A DNA stretch of 64,000 nt. It comes from an uncultured Odoribacter sp. (GTDB lineage: Bacteria; Bacteroidota; Bacteroidia; Bacteroidales; Marinifilaceae). The notes under the pieces are model-generated. The model did not search any database. It was not told where the DNA came from and saw only the letters and a program-made list of their open reading frames with translations. Of the stretch, positions 27,620 to 37,897 are shown piece by piece (position 1 is the stretch's first letter; each line of letters starts with the position of its first letter). The translations under genes were made by a program, and so were the position numbers. Location: positions 62,001-126,000 of the forward strand of contig CAJUQA010000006.1 of the NCBI GenBank assembly GCA_910588375.1. Reading direction: 5' to 3'.

Positions 27620-28501
27620 TCATCTGGCAAACTTCGGAACAACAACCCGCAAGGCACCCGGTAACACCCGTGCATGTACAGGAGAATCCATGACAGCCGC
27701 ATCGCCGTCAATATGCACATGATGGATAGGCCCTTCAATCGTAATCTCACTGCACTGAATATCCTTATAATACGTAAGCCTGTCAATCTTGCCATTCAGA
27801 AAACAGAAAAGAAAATACACCACTTTAAACAGATTCGGACGACGCAGCAAACAGACATCCATCAAACCGTCCCGCAAAGAAGCATGCGGGGCAATAAAAG
27901 CATTATTACCGAACTGGGACGTATTGGCCAGACTGAGGATAAAACACTCCTCCTCCCGCACCGTCTCCTCATAACGAATACGATACACTTTAGGAGAATA
28001 ACTGAACCACAACTTCAAACCGGCATAAATATAAGACATCACTCCCCGGATACGGAAACGGTTAAACTCATGGGCCACCTCGGCATCATACCCGAATCCG
28101 CTCACATTCAAAGAATAAACCCCATTTATTTCCAACAAATCAATCTGGGAATAAGCATCCGACAGGACTTGCCTCAAAGCCTTCTTCATACGGACCGAAT
28201 ACCCCAGATGACGGGCAAACCCATTCCCGCTACCTAAAGAAACCACCCCGAAAGCCACCGAAGTCCCCACCAAAGAAGTACCGACTTCATTCACCGTTCC
28301 ATCCCCTCCTACCGCCACAATATGCGTATAACAGCCTTCCGCCAGAGCCTCCTTTACAAGAATACGGGCATGTCCCGCATACTCCGTAAACCGGATAACG
28401 TAATCTATTTCCGCATACTCCGGAATCTCCCTGATCTTCTCCGGCAACTTCTTTCCGGCACCTACTCCCGATATCGGATTGACAATAAACAATAATCGCA
28501 T
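27620..28501 (-). CDS. Diacylglycerol/lipid kinase (DagK/YegS family)
   Basis: The 293-residue protein starts LLFIVNPISGVGAGKK, the conserved nucleotide-binding entry. It carries VAVGGDGTVNEVGTSL (about 60-75), the GGDGT signature of DGK/sphingosine kinase catalytic domains, and GSGNGFARHLGY. Such enzymes phosphorylate diacylglycerol or related lipids at the membrane. The gene lies 9 bp downstream of ugd in the same direction, so the two are probably co-transcribed. Confidence 0.9.
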   Translation of the reverse strand: MRLLFIVNPISGVGAGKKLPEKIREIPEYAEIDYVIRFTEYAGHARILVKEALAEGCYTHIVAVGGDGTVNEVGTSLVGTSVAFGVVSLGSGNGFARHLGYSVRMKKALRQVLSDAYSQIDLLEINGVYSLNVSGFGYDAEVAHEFNRFRIRGVMSYIYAGLKLWFSYSPKVYRIRYEETVREEECFILSLANTSQFGNNAFIAPHASLRDGLMDVCLLRRPNLFKVVYFLFCFLNGKIDRLTYYKDIQCSEITIEGPIHHVHIDGDAAVMDSPVHARVLPGALRVVVPKFAR

Positions 28502-28510
28502 GATTCCCTG

Positions 28511-29824
28511 TTATTTCCCGACACCGTAATAAACATAGCCGAACTCCTTCATCTGCTCCGGACTGTAAATATTACGTCCGTCAAAAATCACTTTCTCTTT
28601 CAACGCCCTCTCTATATACGTAAACTTAGGTATCTTAAACTCCTGCCATTCCGTCACCACCACCATCGCATCCGCCCCCTTCAACGCTTCATACATCGTA
28701 GCGGCATACTCAATCCGGTCGCCTATCCTGCGCTTACACTCCGCCATGGCAACAGGGTCAAAAGCACACACAGCAGCTCCGGCAGCCAAAAGCTTTTCAA
28801 TCAACACCAACGCAGGAGCCTCGCGCATATCATCCGTGGCCGGCTTAAACGCCAACCCCCACAAACCGAAACGCTTCCCCTTCACATCCTGCCCGTAATG
28901 CTTCATAATCTTGCTGAAAAGCAACTCCTTCTGCCTCTCATTCACATCCTCCACCGCTTTCAACACCTCCATACTATACCCATACTTATCGCCCGTTTTA
29001 ATCAGAGCCTTCACATCTTTCGGAAAACAAGAACCGCCATAACCGCAACCCGCATTCAAAAACTTCTTCCCGATACGGCTGTCACTGCCGATACCCTTTT
29101 TCACCGCCTCCACATCCGCCCCCACCAGCTCACACAAATTGGCAATATCATTCATAAAAGAAATGCGCGTCGCCAACATGGAATTGGCCGCATACTTCGT
29201 CATCTCCGCAGACGGAATATCCATAATCAGAAGCGGTATATTATTCAGCAAAAAAGCATGATACAAACGCTCCATAACCTTACGCGCCCTCTCCGACTCC
29301 ACCCCCACGACAATCCGGTCCGGCGCCATAAAATCATTCACGGCATCCCCCTCCTTCAAAAACTCCGGATTGGAAGCCACATCAAACTCAACAGCCGCAC
29401 CCCTCTTCCGCAACTCCTCCTCTATCGCATCCTTCACTTTAAAATTCGTTCCGACCGGAACAGTAGACTTCGTAACAACCACCGTATAATGGTCAAGCAA
29501 CCGTCCCACTTCCCGCGCCACCCCCAGCACATAACTCAAATCCGCGCTTCCATCCTCATCGGGAGGCGTGCCCACAGCAATAAAAACAGCATCGGCATCC
29601 TTCAACGAACACGCCAGAGAAGTGGTAAAAAACAAACGTTCATCCGCCCGGTTCTTAGCGACCAACTCCGCCAATCCCGGTTCATAAATAGGAATCTCAC
29701 CCCTGTTCAGCATCCGGATTTTCTCCTCATTGACATCCACACAGGTCACTGTTATTCCCGACTCTGCCAGACAAGTACCTGAAACCAAACCGACATATCC
29801 GGTTCCGACCACCGATATTCTCAT
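28511..29824 (-). CDS. ugd: UDP-glucose 6-dehydrogenase
   Basis: The 437-residue protein has the Rossmann loop VVGTGYVGLVSG (4-15) and STVPVGTNFKVKD. The catalytic segment NAGCGYGGSCFPKDV has the active Cys near 261, and the C-terminal UDP-binding domain contains ARISFMND-type text. It oxidises UDP-glucose to UDP-glucuronate for capsule or LPS synthesis. Length and motifs are complete. The divergent alpha-2-macroglobulin gene starts 178 bp away. Confidence 0.94.
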   Translation of the reverse strand: MRISVVGTGYVGLVSGTCLAESGITVTCVDVNEEKIRMLNRGEIPIYEPGLAELVAKNRADERLFFTTSLACSLKDADAVFIAVGTPPDEDGSADLSYVLGVAREVGRLLDHYTVVVTKSTVPVGTNFKVKDAIEEELRKRGAAVEFDVASNPEFLKEGDAVNDFMAPDRIVVGVESERARKVMERLYHAFLLNNIPLLIMDIPSAEMTKYAANSMLATRISFMNDIANLCELVGADVEAVKKGIGSDSRIGKKFLNAGCGYGGSCFPKDVKALIKTGDKYGYSMEVLKAVEDVNERQKELLFSKIMKHYGQDVKGKRFGLWGLAFKPATDDMREAPALVLIEKLLAAGAAVCAFDPVAMAECKRRIGDRIEYAATMYEALKGADAMVVVTEWQEFKIPKFTYIERALKEKVIFDGRNIYSPEQMKEFGYVYYGVGK

Positions 29825-29902
29825 AATCAGAATTTTTTATATACAACGACACAAAAATATAAAAAATAAAACCGGCTCCGTCCCGATTCACTTTTATTTC
29901 CT

Positions 29903-29910
29903 TAATTTTG
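29903..29910 (+). promoter_or_regulatory. -7 element upstream of the alpha-2-macroglobulin gene
   Basis: TAATTTTG matches TAnnTTTG about 90 bp before the ATG at 30002. There is no clear -33 TTTG at 19-21 bp. Confidence 0.4.
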
Positions 29911-30001
29911 TCTACGAAATTTAAAACAAAACAACATACATTCAAAACCCCGGACACAAACCGGGAACACAAACTTTGAACAACCTCATAAACTTTCAGC
30001 C

Positions 30002-33000
30002 ATGAACTTCAAAACATACTTTCTCTGTTTCAGCAGCTTCATCGCTCTACTATGCACCTCCTGTTCACAAAAACAGACCCCGCAAACAGAAAACAACCCC
30101 TACATCTACAGCCACACCTCGGGAACAATTCTTTCAAACACCCCCATCCGCATCTGGCTCGAAGGCAACCTGAAAACCAACTTCCAAAACGGAGAAACCC
30201 TCCCCGCCTCCATACTGCAATTCTCCCCTTCGGTCAAAGGACAACTCATCCTCACCGACCAGTCCATGCTCGAATTCATACCGGAACATCCCTTCAAAAA
30301 CGGCCAGACCTATCGGGCCAAATTCCACATAGGAGCCCTCATCGACGTTCCCAAGAAAAACGAATACTTCGAATTTCCCATAAAAATCACGGAACTAAAA
30401 GCCTCCTTCACCCCCGGGCACCTGAGCTCCGAAAACTACAACGACACGCTGGCCTATGAAGCGACCGTCACCACCTCCGATTACATCGAACCGGAAAAAG
30501 TGGAAAACACCATCACGACACAATGGACCTCCTCCCCCCTGAGTCAGGAATGGATTCACAACGGCAACACACACACCGTAAAAATCAAAAACATAGCCAA
30601 AGGGAAAGAACCCGCCATCCTCACCCTGACATTCGACAAACTGATCGGCAACTACGAAAACTTTGACATCACCATTCCCGCCCAGGAACAATTCAGCGTC
30701 CTCGACATACGGCTCGACAAAGACGACCGCCAAAGCGTCCGCATCGACTTCTCCAACGACCTGGACCCACAACAGGACTTAAACGGACTGGCCACCATAG
30801 AGGGAATCTCCGGCATCCGTTATAAAATCTCTAAAAACACATTATTCCTCTACTTCACACCCGAAGAAGACCGGGAACACCTGAAAATAACCCTTCACCA
30901 AGGCATTAAAAGCGCAGAAGGCCTGTCACTCGGCGAAAACCACACGCAACTCCTTCCATTGCCCTCCGACATGCCCGCGGTAAAATTCATCGGGAAAGGC
31001 ATCATCATGCCGTCAAAAGGCGAAGTACTCCTGCCCTTCTCCGCCGTGGCACTGAAAGCCGTAGACATCCAGATCATCAAAGTATTCCAACAAAACATGA
31101 ACTTCTTCCTTCAGGAAAACAACCTTTCGGGAGACAACGAATTCATGCGTACCGCCCGTCCCGTATTTCGGAAAAAAATCGACCTCACGGAAAACACACC
31201 CCACATAAACCTCAACCGCTGGCACGACTTCACCGTCGACCTCTCCAAACTGATCCAGCTGGAAAAAGGCGTAATATACCGGGTAGAAATCAGATTCCGC
31301 AAATCCTACACCACCTTGGAATGTGCCAACGAAGGAAACGACAACGCCGACTTCTACAGACAGGACTGGGACGGGGACAACTATTACTACAGCAGCTATT
31401 ACACACCCGCAGACTACAAATGGGAAGAAAGAAACGATCCTTGCAGCAACTCATACTACACCAGCCAACGCTTCATCAGTAAAAACATCATCAACACCTC
31501 CTTAGGCCTGTTGGCAAAACGGACAACGGACAACCGTTACTTCATCGCCGTCAATGACATAGCCACGGCAGCACCCGTCAGCAACTGCAAAGTGACACTC
31601 TACAACTACCAAAACCAGAAACTGGATTCCGCCACAACAGACAAAGACGGCTTTGCCTACCTCGCTCCCGGAGCCAAAGGCTTCATCATCCAGGCCTCCA
31701 AAGACAACGACCGGGCATGGCTCAAAGTAGCCGACGGAAATTCCCTCTCCTTAAGCAACTTCGACGTCAGCGGCCAAGACGTACAATCCGGACTGAAAGG
31801 ATTCATCTACGGAGAACGGGGCGTATGGCGTCCCGGAGATCCGGTATACCTCTCCTTCATCCTGGAAGACAAACAACAGGTACTACCCGCCGGCCACCCC
31901 GTCATTGCCCAACTGATTGACCCCAAAGGCAACTGCATCGAAACCCGCCAAAGCACCACAGGAGAAACACCCATCCACACATTCCGCTTCTCCACCCCCG
32001 AAGACGCACCCACCGGCTACTGGAAAGCCCTCATACAAGTGGGAGGTTCCGTATTCTCAAAAACACTGAGAATCGAAACAATAAAACCCAACCGCATGAG
32101 CATCACAATGGCATTTCCCCATGACGACATAATAGGCAAAGGCATCGCCGACCCAACCATCGGGGTGAAAACCCGGTGGCTGAACGGAGCCGAAGCCCCC
32201 CACCGGAAAGCCATCACCGAAGTCCGCTTGAACGCAGGCAACAACCAATTCAAAAATTATCCGGACTACACCTTCCAGGATGCAGGCTCCGGCTTCGAAC
32301 CCTACACCGCCACCCTCTTCGACGGGACCACCGACGCGGAAGGCAACTTCAAAATCGACATAAACCAGATACAGACCGAAAACGCACCCGGCATCCTCAA
32401 CGCCACATTCACCACCCGTCTATTTGAAGAAGGGGGCGACTTCAGCATCTCCAGCTACGCAACCCGATACTCCCCCTACACACTCTACACCGGCATCCGT
32501 CTCCCCGACCCGGACGACGACTGGTACCCCACCCGCGAAGCCGTCAAACTAAACGGCGTGATAGTCAATCCCCTGGGTGAAAAAACAAACACACAAACCA
32601 CCGTCAACATCCGCGTATACGAAACAACCTGGCGCTGGTGGTGGGACGCGGAAAACAACTCTCCGGGTTCCTACATCAACCGCTCTTACAACAACTTAGT
32701 ATTCGAAAAAAACGTCAAAGCCGTCAACGGTAACTTCTCCGTCAATCTGAACATAGACCACTACGGACGCTACTACATCCTGGCAACCAACAAAGCATCG
32801 GGACATACGGCAGGCAGAATAGCCTACTTCGGCTCATGGGCGGAAAACAACAACGGAGAGACAGCCACCGTACTCAACCTCTCCACCGACAAAAAATCAT
32901 ACAAAACCGGAGAAAAAGTACGCATCCGCATCCCCTCCTCCCAAAAAGGGATTGCCATCGTCAGCCTCGAAAACGGAACCGCATTCCGGGACATCCGCCG

Positions 33001-35452
33001 CATTGAGACGACAGAAGGTTCCTCCTACTTTGAATTCGAAGCCACCGGCAGCATGTGTCCCAACATCTACGCCTTCGTCACCCTGATACAACCGCAGCAA
33101 AAACGCGACAACGACCACCCCATCCGGATGTACGGCGTACTCAACATCAACATCGAAGACCCGGCGCTTCACCTCAAACCCGTTATCCGCATGCCGGAAG
33201 AACTGCGTCCGGACGAAGACTTCCAAATAACCGTCAGCGAAGAAAACCAAAAGGAAATGGACTACACCCTCGCCATTGTCGACGAAGGCCTGCTATCCAT
33301 CACCTCATTCCGCACCCCCCAACCCTTCCCCGCATTCTATGCCCGGGAAGCACTGGGAGTAAAAACCTGGGACTTCTACGACTACATCTTCGGTGCCTAC
33401 GGAGCCCGGCTCGAAAAAGCCTTTGCCATCGGCGGCGACGAAGCCCTCCAATCCCTCCAGGACGAAAAAACCAACCGTTTTAAACCCGTCGTACTGTTCC
33501 AGGGACCTCTCCATCTGAAAAAAGGGGAAAAACAACACCTCACATTCCACATGCCCGAATACATCGGGGAAGTCAGAGCCATGCTCGTAGCCGCCACCAA
33601 ACAAGGGGAATACGGCTCTGCATCCGCGTCCGCCCTCGTCAAAAAACCGCTCATGCTCTCCGCAGCCCTTCCCCGCACATTCACACCGGGAGACACACTC
33701 GAAATACCGCTGACCGTCTTCGCAATGGACAACAGCATCCGCAACGTGGAAGTACAACTGACCGCAAACGACAAAATCAAAATCCTCGGTCAAAGCAAAC
33801 AGGAAACCGCCTTCCGGGAAAAAGGCGAAAAACTGCTTTGGTTCAAACTTTGCATCAACGAAACAAGCGGCATGGCAACCCTGCAATTCTCCGCACAATC
33901 GGGCAAAGAAAAATCGACACTCAAAGAAACATGCCAAATCCGTGTTCCCAACCCGCCCATCACGGAAATAGAATCCCATCTGCTAAAAGCAAACGAAACC
34001 TTTGAATTCAAAGCCACCGTAGCAGGTGCCAACCCGCAGGCAACCCTGGAAATAACCACCATTCCCCCACTCAACCTCGCGGAACGCCTGAACGAACTCA
34101 TCACATATCCCCACGGCTGCGCCGAACAAATCACATCCGCGGCATTCCCGCAATTGACACTCGACCAGCTAATCACTCTGACACCCAAACAAAAAGCCAG
34201 AATCGAAGAACACGTCAAAACAGTCATCCACCGCCTGGGATTATACCAGACGCGGGAAGGCGGCTTCGCCTACTGGCCCGGAGAACCATACACATCGGAA
34301 TGGGTAAGCGCCTACGTCGCCCACTTCCTCCTGACAGCACAACAACTGGGTTACAACATACCGGCCCCCTTGCTTCAAAACGATTTGAAATACCTGAAAG
34401 CGACAGCCAACAACTACCGGATTCAGGACGAATACGACGCCACCAACCAAGGCTACCGGCTTTACGTCCTTGCCCTGGCCGGCAAACCCGACCTGGCCGC
34501 CATGAACCGCATGAAAGAACTCAAAACAACAAACAACACCGCCAAATGGCTCTTAGCCTCCGCCTACGCGTTAAGCAACCATCCCAACACCGGGCGCAAC
34601 CTCATCCGGGAAACCTCCCCGAACGTAACCCCCTATCGCCAGACGGGCTACACCTTCGGTTCCACCACCCGCGACCAGGCAATCATACTCCAGGCAATGG
34701 TAAACCTCAACATGCAACAAGAAGCCTTCCGTATGCTCGAAAAAATATCCTCAGCCCTTTCCTCCCAGGAATGGATGAGCACCCAGACAACCGCATTCGC
34801 CCTGCTCGCCGCCTGCGACTACGTCAAACACTTCGTCGGCAAAGTCGACGGACTTGACTTCTCCATCCAACAGGCAGGAAACACACAAAAAATAACCCTG
34901 ACCCGGACAGTTTACCAACAGGAAATACCGGTGAAAAATGAAAAAGCGGCCGTAAAAGTCGGCAACAACAGCCAAAACCAGGTATACGCCCGCCTGATCA
35001 CCTCCTCCGCCCCCTACCACGTCGTAAACAAACGAATAATGTCGGGCCTGCTGATGGACATACGCTACTACGACGCAGCAGGCAACCCCGTCGACCTGCA
35101 ACAACTTAAACAGGGAACGGACATCACCGCCGAAATCAGCATCAAAAACACCGGCGTAACAGGCACCTACCAAAACCTGGCCCTGTCCTACCTGCTCCCC
35201 TCCGGCTTCGAAATCATCAACGACCGGCTCACAGGCAACACCTCCGCATTCAAAGAAGCCGATTACGTCGACATCCGGGACGACCGGTACTACGTATACT
35301 TCAGCTTGAAACAAGAACAGACCAAAACATTCAAATTCCGTCTCAATGCGGCCTTCCCGGGTATTTTCACCCAACCGGCCATCACCTGTGAAGCCATGTA
35401 CGACCACAGCATAGAAGCAGTCCTGCCCGGAGGTAAAATAGAAATACGATGA
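30002..35452 (+). CDS. Bacterial alpha-2-macroglobulin lipoprotein with thioester motif
   Basis: The 1816-residue protein has a lipoprotein signal (FIALLCTSCSQ, Cys near 21). It follows the bacterial alpha-2-macroglobulin plan: repeated beta domains, the MG2-type entry GFIYGERGVWRPGDPVYLSF near residue 600, the A2M family region with VDEGLLSI near 1095, and the thioester domain. The intact CxEQ thioester is YPHGCAEQITSAAFP near residue 1373, followed by the alpha/alpha toroid. These proteins trap proteases at the cell surface or in the periplasm through the reactive thioester. The usual partner pbpC is not next to it. The stop overlaps the next ATG (ATGA), so translation is coupled to the AlbA_2 gene. 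Confidence 0.93.
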   Translation: MNFKTYFLCFSSFIALLCTSCSQKQTPQTENNPYIYSHTSGTILSNTPIRIWLEGNLKTNFQNGETLPASILQFSPSVKGQLILTDQSMLEFIPEHPFKNGQTYRAKFHIGALIDVPKKNEYFEFPIKITELKASFTPGHLSSENYNDTLAYEATVTTSDYIEPEKVENTITTQWTSSPLSQEWIHNGNTHTVKIKNIAKGKEPAILTLTFDKLIGNYENFDITIPAQEQFSVLDIRLDKDDRQSVRIDFSNDLDPQQDLNGLATIEGISGIRYKISKNTLFLYFTPEEDREHLKITLHQGIKSAEGLSLGENHTQLLPLPSDMPAVKFIGKGIIMPSKGEVLLPFSAVALKAVDIQIIKVFQQNMNFFLQENNLSGDNEFMRTARPVFRKKIDLTENTPHINLNRWHDFTVDLSKLIQLEKGVIYRVEIRFRKSYTTLECANEGNDNADFYRQDWDGDNYYYSSYYTPADYKWEERNDPCSNSYYTSQRFISKNIINTSLGLLAKRTTDNRYFIAVNDIATAAPVSNCKVTLYNYQNQKLDSATTDKDGFAYLAPGAKGFIIQASKDNDRAWLKVADGNSLSLSNFDVSGQDVQSGLKGFIYGERGVWRPGDPVYLSFILEDKQQVLPAGHPVIAQLIDPKGNCIETRQSTTGETPIHTFRFSTPEDAPTGYWKALIQVGGSVFSKTLRIETIKPNRMSITMAFPHDDIIGKGIADPTIGVKTRWLNGAEAPHRKAITEVRLNAGNNQFKNYPDYTFQDAGSGFEPYTATLFDGTTDAEGNFKIDINQIQTENAPGILNATFTTRLFEEGGDFSISSYATRYSPYTLYTGIRLPDPDDDWYPTREAVKLNGVIVNPLGEKTNTQTTVNIRVYETTWRWWWDAENNSPGSYINRSYNNLVFEKNVKAVNGNFSVNLNIDHYGRYYILATNKASGHTAGRIAYFGSWAENNNGETATVLNLSTDKKSYKTGEKVRIRIPSSQKGIAIVSLENGTAFRDIRRIETTEGSSYFEFEATGSMCPNIYAFVTLIQPQQKRDNDHPIRMYGVLNINIEDPALHLKPVIRMPEELRPDEDFQITVSEENQKEMDYTLAIVDEGLLSITSFRTPQPFPAFYAREALGVKTWDFYDYIFGAYGARLEKAFAIGGDEALQSLQDEKTNRFKPVVLFQGPLHLKKGEKQHLTFHMPEYIGEVRAMLVAATKQGEYGSASASALVKKPLMLSAALPRTFTPGDTLEIPLTVFAMDNSIRNVEVQLTANDKIKILGQSKQETAFREKGEKLLWFKLCINETSGMATLQFSAQSGKEKSTLKETCQIRVPNPPITEIESHLLKANETFEFKATVAGANPQATLEITTIPPLNLAERLNELITYPHGCAEQITSAAFPQLTLDQLITLTPKQKARIEEHVKTVIHRLGLYQTREGGFAYWPGEPYTSEWVSAYVAHFLLTAQQLGYNIPAPLLQNDLKYLKATANNYRIQDEYDATNQGYRLYVLALAGKPDLAAMNRMKELKTTNNTAKWLLASAYALSNHPNTGRNLIRETSPNVTPYRQTGYTFGSTTRDQAIILQAMVNLNMQQEAFRMLEKISSALSSQEWMSTQTTAFALLAACDYVKHFVGKVDGLDFSIQQAGNTQKITLTRTVYQQEIPVKNEKAAVKVGNNSQNQVYARLITSSAPYHVVNKRIMSGLLMDIRYYDAAGNPVDLQQLKQGTDITAEISIKNTGVTGTYQNLALSYLLPSGFEIINDRLTGNTSAFKEADYVDIRDDRYYVYFSLKQEQTKTFKFRLNAAFPGIFTQPAITCEAMYDHSIEAVLPGGKIEIR

Positions 35453-36114
35453 AAAACTACCGCACCGACGCTGAATACCTCCGTGACCTCATCAACCAGG
35501 GAGAACACCAGCAACAGGACTTCAAATTCGAAATATCGGACGCCCGTAAAATAGCACGCAGCCTCTCCGCCTTCTCCAACACAGAAGGCGGACGGCTGCT
35601 GGTGGGCGTAAAAGACAACGGCAAAATAGCCGGCGTACGCTCCGAAGAAGAAATCTACATGATTGAAGCCGCCGCCAAACTCTACTGCAAACCGCAAATC
35701 GAATTCAGCGTCAGAAACTACACCGTCGACGGCAAAAACGTACTCGAAATAAACGTGCCGGAAGGCTCCCGGAAACCCTACTGCGCCTGCGACGACACCA
35801 ACCACTACAAAGCCTACCTGAGAATCAAAGACGAAAACATCTTAGCCACCGCCGTACACATCCGCGTATGGCAACTGACAAACGCACCGAAAGGCACATT
35901 CATCCACTACTCCTCCCGCGAACAGGCACTGCTCGACTACCTCAACGACCACGAACAAATTTCCCTGTCCCGCTACTGCAAACTCTTCTCCGTCCCCCGC
36001 TTCAAAGCCATCAACCTCTTCGCCCAGCTCATCCGCTTCAACCTCATCGAACCCGTCTTCCGGGAACGGAAATTCCACTTCCGCCTCACCCCGCAGCCCC
36101 TCCCTGCGAAATAG
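35449..36114 (+). CDS. AlbA_2 (Schlafen-like) domain protein with C-terminal winged helix
   Basis: The 221-residue protein has an N-terminal AlbA_2 domain: EHQQQDFKFEI, ARSLSAFSNTEGGRLLVGVKD (the NT-GG-LLIGV signature) and PYCACDDTNHYKAYLR. A likely helix-turn-helix tail (about 155-215) follows, EQISLSRYCKLFSVPRFKAINLFAQL. Such proteins are predicted nucleic-acid-binding regulators. It overlaps the alpha-2-macroglobulin stop by 4 bp. Coupled translation of a cytoplasmic regulator with a surface lipoprotein is unusual, and the functional link is unknown. Confidence 0.85.
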   Translation: MKNYRTDAEYLRDLINQGEHQQQDFKFEISDARKIARSLSAFSNTEGGRLLVGVKDNGKIAGVRSEEEIYMIEAAAKLYCKPQIEFSVRNYTVDGKNVLEINVPEGSRKPYCACDDTNHYKAYLRIKDENILATAVHIRVWQLTNAPKGTFIHYSSREQALLDYLNDHEQISLSRYCKLFSVPRFKAINLFAQLIRFNLIEPVFRERKFHFRLTPQPLPAK

Positions 36115-36149
36115 CAACAGACAACAACATACATATGCAAAAAAATATA

Positions 36150-36157
36150 TATTTTTG
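36150..36157 (+). promoter_or_regulatory. -7 element upstream of the esterase gene
   Basis: TATTTTTG matches TAnnTTTG and lies 30 bp before the ATG at 36188. The -33 region is poor. Confidence 0.45.
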
Positions 36158-36187
36158 CCTCCGTAAATCATCACAAAAAACTCACAA

Positions 36188-37012
36188 ATGAAAACACGGC
36201 TTCCGGGACTCCTGCTATCCATACTGCTCTGTCTGCACATACAAGCCCAGACCGTAGACACCATAAGCGTCTACAGCCCCTCCATGGACAAACAGCTCAA
36301 AAACATTCTCATCCTGCCCGAAAGCTACGGTAAAGACACCGCACAAAAATACCCCACCCTTTACCTGCTGCACGGATTCGGCGAACGGTATGACGGATGG
36401 CTGAAACGCATCCAACCCGACCTACCCCGGCTCGCTTCCCTCTACGACATGATTATCATTTGCCCCGAAGGAGGCCGCAGCTGGTACTGGGACAGCCCCG
36501 TAAACCCGGAAATCCGCTTCGAAACATACGTCAGCCGGGAACTGACAGACTACATAGATACCCATTACGCGACACTCGCCTCCCGGGAAACACGGGCCAT
36601 CACGGGATTCAGCATGGGCGGACACGGCGCCTTATGGCTCGCATTCAGGCATCCGGACATCTTCGGTGCCGCAGGCTCCATGAGCGGCGGCGTGGACATA
36701 CGCCCCTTCCCCGACAGATGGGACATGAAAATACAACTGGGCGAATACTCCCAAAACCCGGAAAGATGGGACGCCCACACCGTCATTAACCGGATTCCGG
36801 ATACCGATACCTCTGCATTACCGGCACTCATCATCGACTGCGGCAGCGAAGACTTCTTCTATGAAGTCAACAAAGCCCTGCACGAAAAACTGCTTGCCCG
36901 CCGCATCCCGCACGATTTCATCATCCGTCCGGGAGCCCACAATCGCCCCTACTGGAAAAATGCCGTCAACTACCAACTACTTTACTTCCATCTTTTCTTC
37001 CGGAGAAACTGA
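36188..37012 (+). CDS. Exported esterase, FrmB/esterase-D family
   Basis: The 274-residue protein has a signal peptide (1-20, ending HIQAQ) and an esterase-D-type alpha/beta hydrolase fold. YPTLYLLHGFGERYDGW gives the oxyanion region, ITGFSMGGHGALW contains the nucleophile Ser in GFSMG near 139, IIDCGSEDFFYEVN provides the acid, and FIIRPGAHNRPYW the catalytic His. Relatives are S-formylglutathione hydrolase, feruloyl esterase and mycolyltransferase-like enzymes. Substrate is unknown. Its 3' end overlaps the convergent gpmA by 36 bp. Confidence 0.88.
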   Translation: MKTRLPGLLLSILLCLHIQAQTVDTISVYSPSMDKQLKNILILPESYGKDTAQKYPTLYLLHGFGERYDGWLKRIQPDLPRLASLYDMIIICPEGGRSWYWDSPVNPEIRFETYVSRELTDYIDTHYATLASRETRAITGFSMGGHGALWLAFRHPDIFGAAGSMSGGVDIRPFPDRWDMKIQLGEYSQNPERWDAHTVINRIPDTDTSALPALIIDCGSEDFFYEVNKALHEKLLARRIPHDFIIRPGAHNRPYWKNAVNYQLLYFHLFFRRN

Positions 37013-37753
37013 ACTCTTCCCTTGATTGGCAACGGCCTCCATCTGCTTACGGATCACCTCCGGGTCGCCTAAAAAATAATCCCTCTTCAATGCCAGGTGC
37101 TCGTCAAACTCCAGCACATAAGGCACGGCCGTCGGTAAATTCAACGTCACAATCTCTTCATCGGAAATACCTTTCAGATACTTGATAATCCCCCGCAGAC
37201 TATTTCCGTGAGCCACCACCAACAACTGCTCGAAATTCATCAGATTCGGAACAATCACCTCCCTCCAATAAGGCAGACAACGCTCCACCGTATCCTCCAG
37301 CGACTCCGTCAAAGGCATCCTGTCGCCCTGTATGCCCATATACCGGACATCCAACCGGGGATTACGGGGATCATCCTCCCCCAAAGCCGGAGGCGCCACA
37401 TGATAACTCCGGCGCCACGCCAGAACCTGTTCCTCCCCGTACTTCGCCGCCGTCTCACTCTTATTCCATCCTTGCAACACCCCGTAATGCTTTTCATTCA
37501 AACGCCAGCTCTTCTCCACCGAAATCCAATCCAAATCCATCCGGTCCAACACGACATTCAACGTCTTCACCGCCCTTTTCAGATAAGAAGTATAGGCCCT
37601 CCCGAACAAAAAGCCCTTCTCCTTCAACAAATCCCCGGCCCGGGCAGCCTCTTCCATCCCCTTCTCTGTCAAATCCACATCCGTCCATCCCGTAAAACGG
37701 TTCTCCCTATTCCAAACACTCTCTCCATGACGAAGCAAAACAACTTTCTTCAT
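36977..37753 (-). CDS. gpmA: 2,3-bisphosphoglycerate-dependent phosphoglycerate mutase
   Basis: The 258-residue protein starts with VVLLRHGESVWNRENRFTG (phospho-His at residue 9, RHGES). It carries LNEKHYGVLQGWNK and VAHGNSLRGIIKYL with the second catalytic His. It interconverts 3- and 2-phosphoglycerate in glycolysis. Length is typical. The 3' end overlaps the convergent esterase gene. Confidence 0.95.
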   Translation of the reverse strand: MKKVVLLRHGESVWNRENRFTGWTDVDLTEKGMEEAARAGDLLKEKGFLFGRAYTSYLKRAVKTLNVVLDRMDLDWISVEKSWRLNEKHYGVLQGWNKSETAAKYGEEQVLAWRRSYHVAPPALGEDDPRNPRLDVRYMGIQGDRMPLTESLEDTVERCLPYWREVIVPNLMNFEQLLVVAHGNSLRGIIKYLKGISDEEIVTLNLPTAVPYVLEFDEHLALKRDYFLGDPEVIRKQMEAVANQGKSSVSPEEKMEVK

Positions 37754-37834
37754 AAAACTCCTTTTTTAATTTCTTCTACATCCTCATACGATATCCGGAA
37801 AGAATTGTTCCTGCCTCCCCCTGCTCTCCCGCCC

Positions 37835-37862
37835 AAAAAATAAGCGGACCTCCCCGGTCCGC
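37835..37862 (-). terminator. Rho-independent terminator of the spondin-domain gene
   Basis: On the minus strand GCGGACC-GGGGA-GGTCCGC (37844-37862) is followed by TTATTTTTT. It lies 36 bp after the stop at 37898. Confidence 0.85.
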
Positions 37863-37897
37863 CTATCCTTGTAAAACAAACAGGAAAAGCCAAACGC

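Noticed and set aside
30106..35407. Long minus-strand ORFs opposite the alpha-2-macroglobulin gene
   Set aside because: Composition shadows of a C-rich coding strand; no start context or domain.
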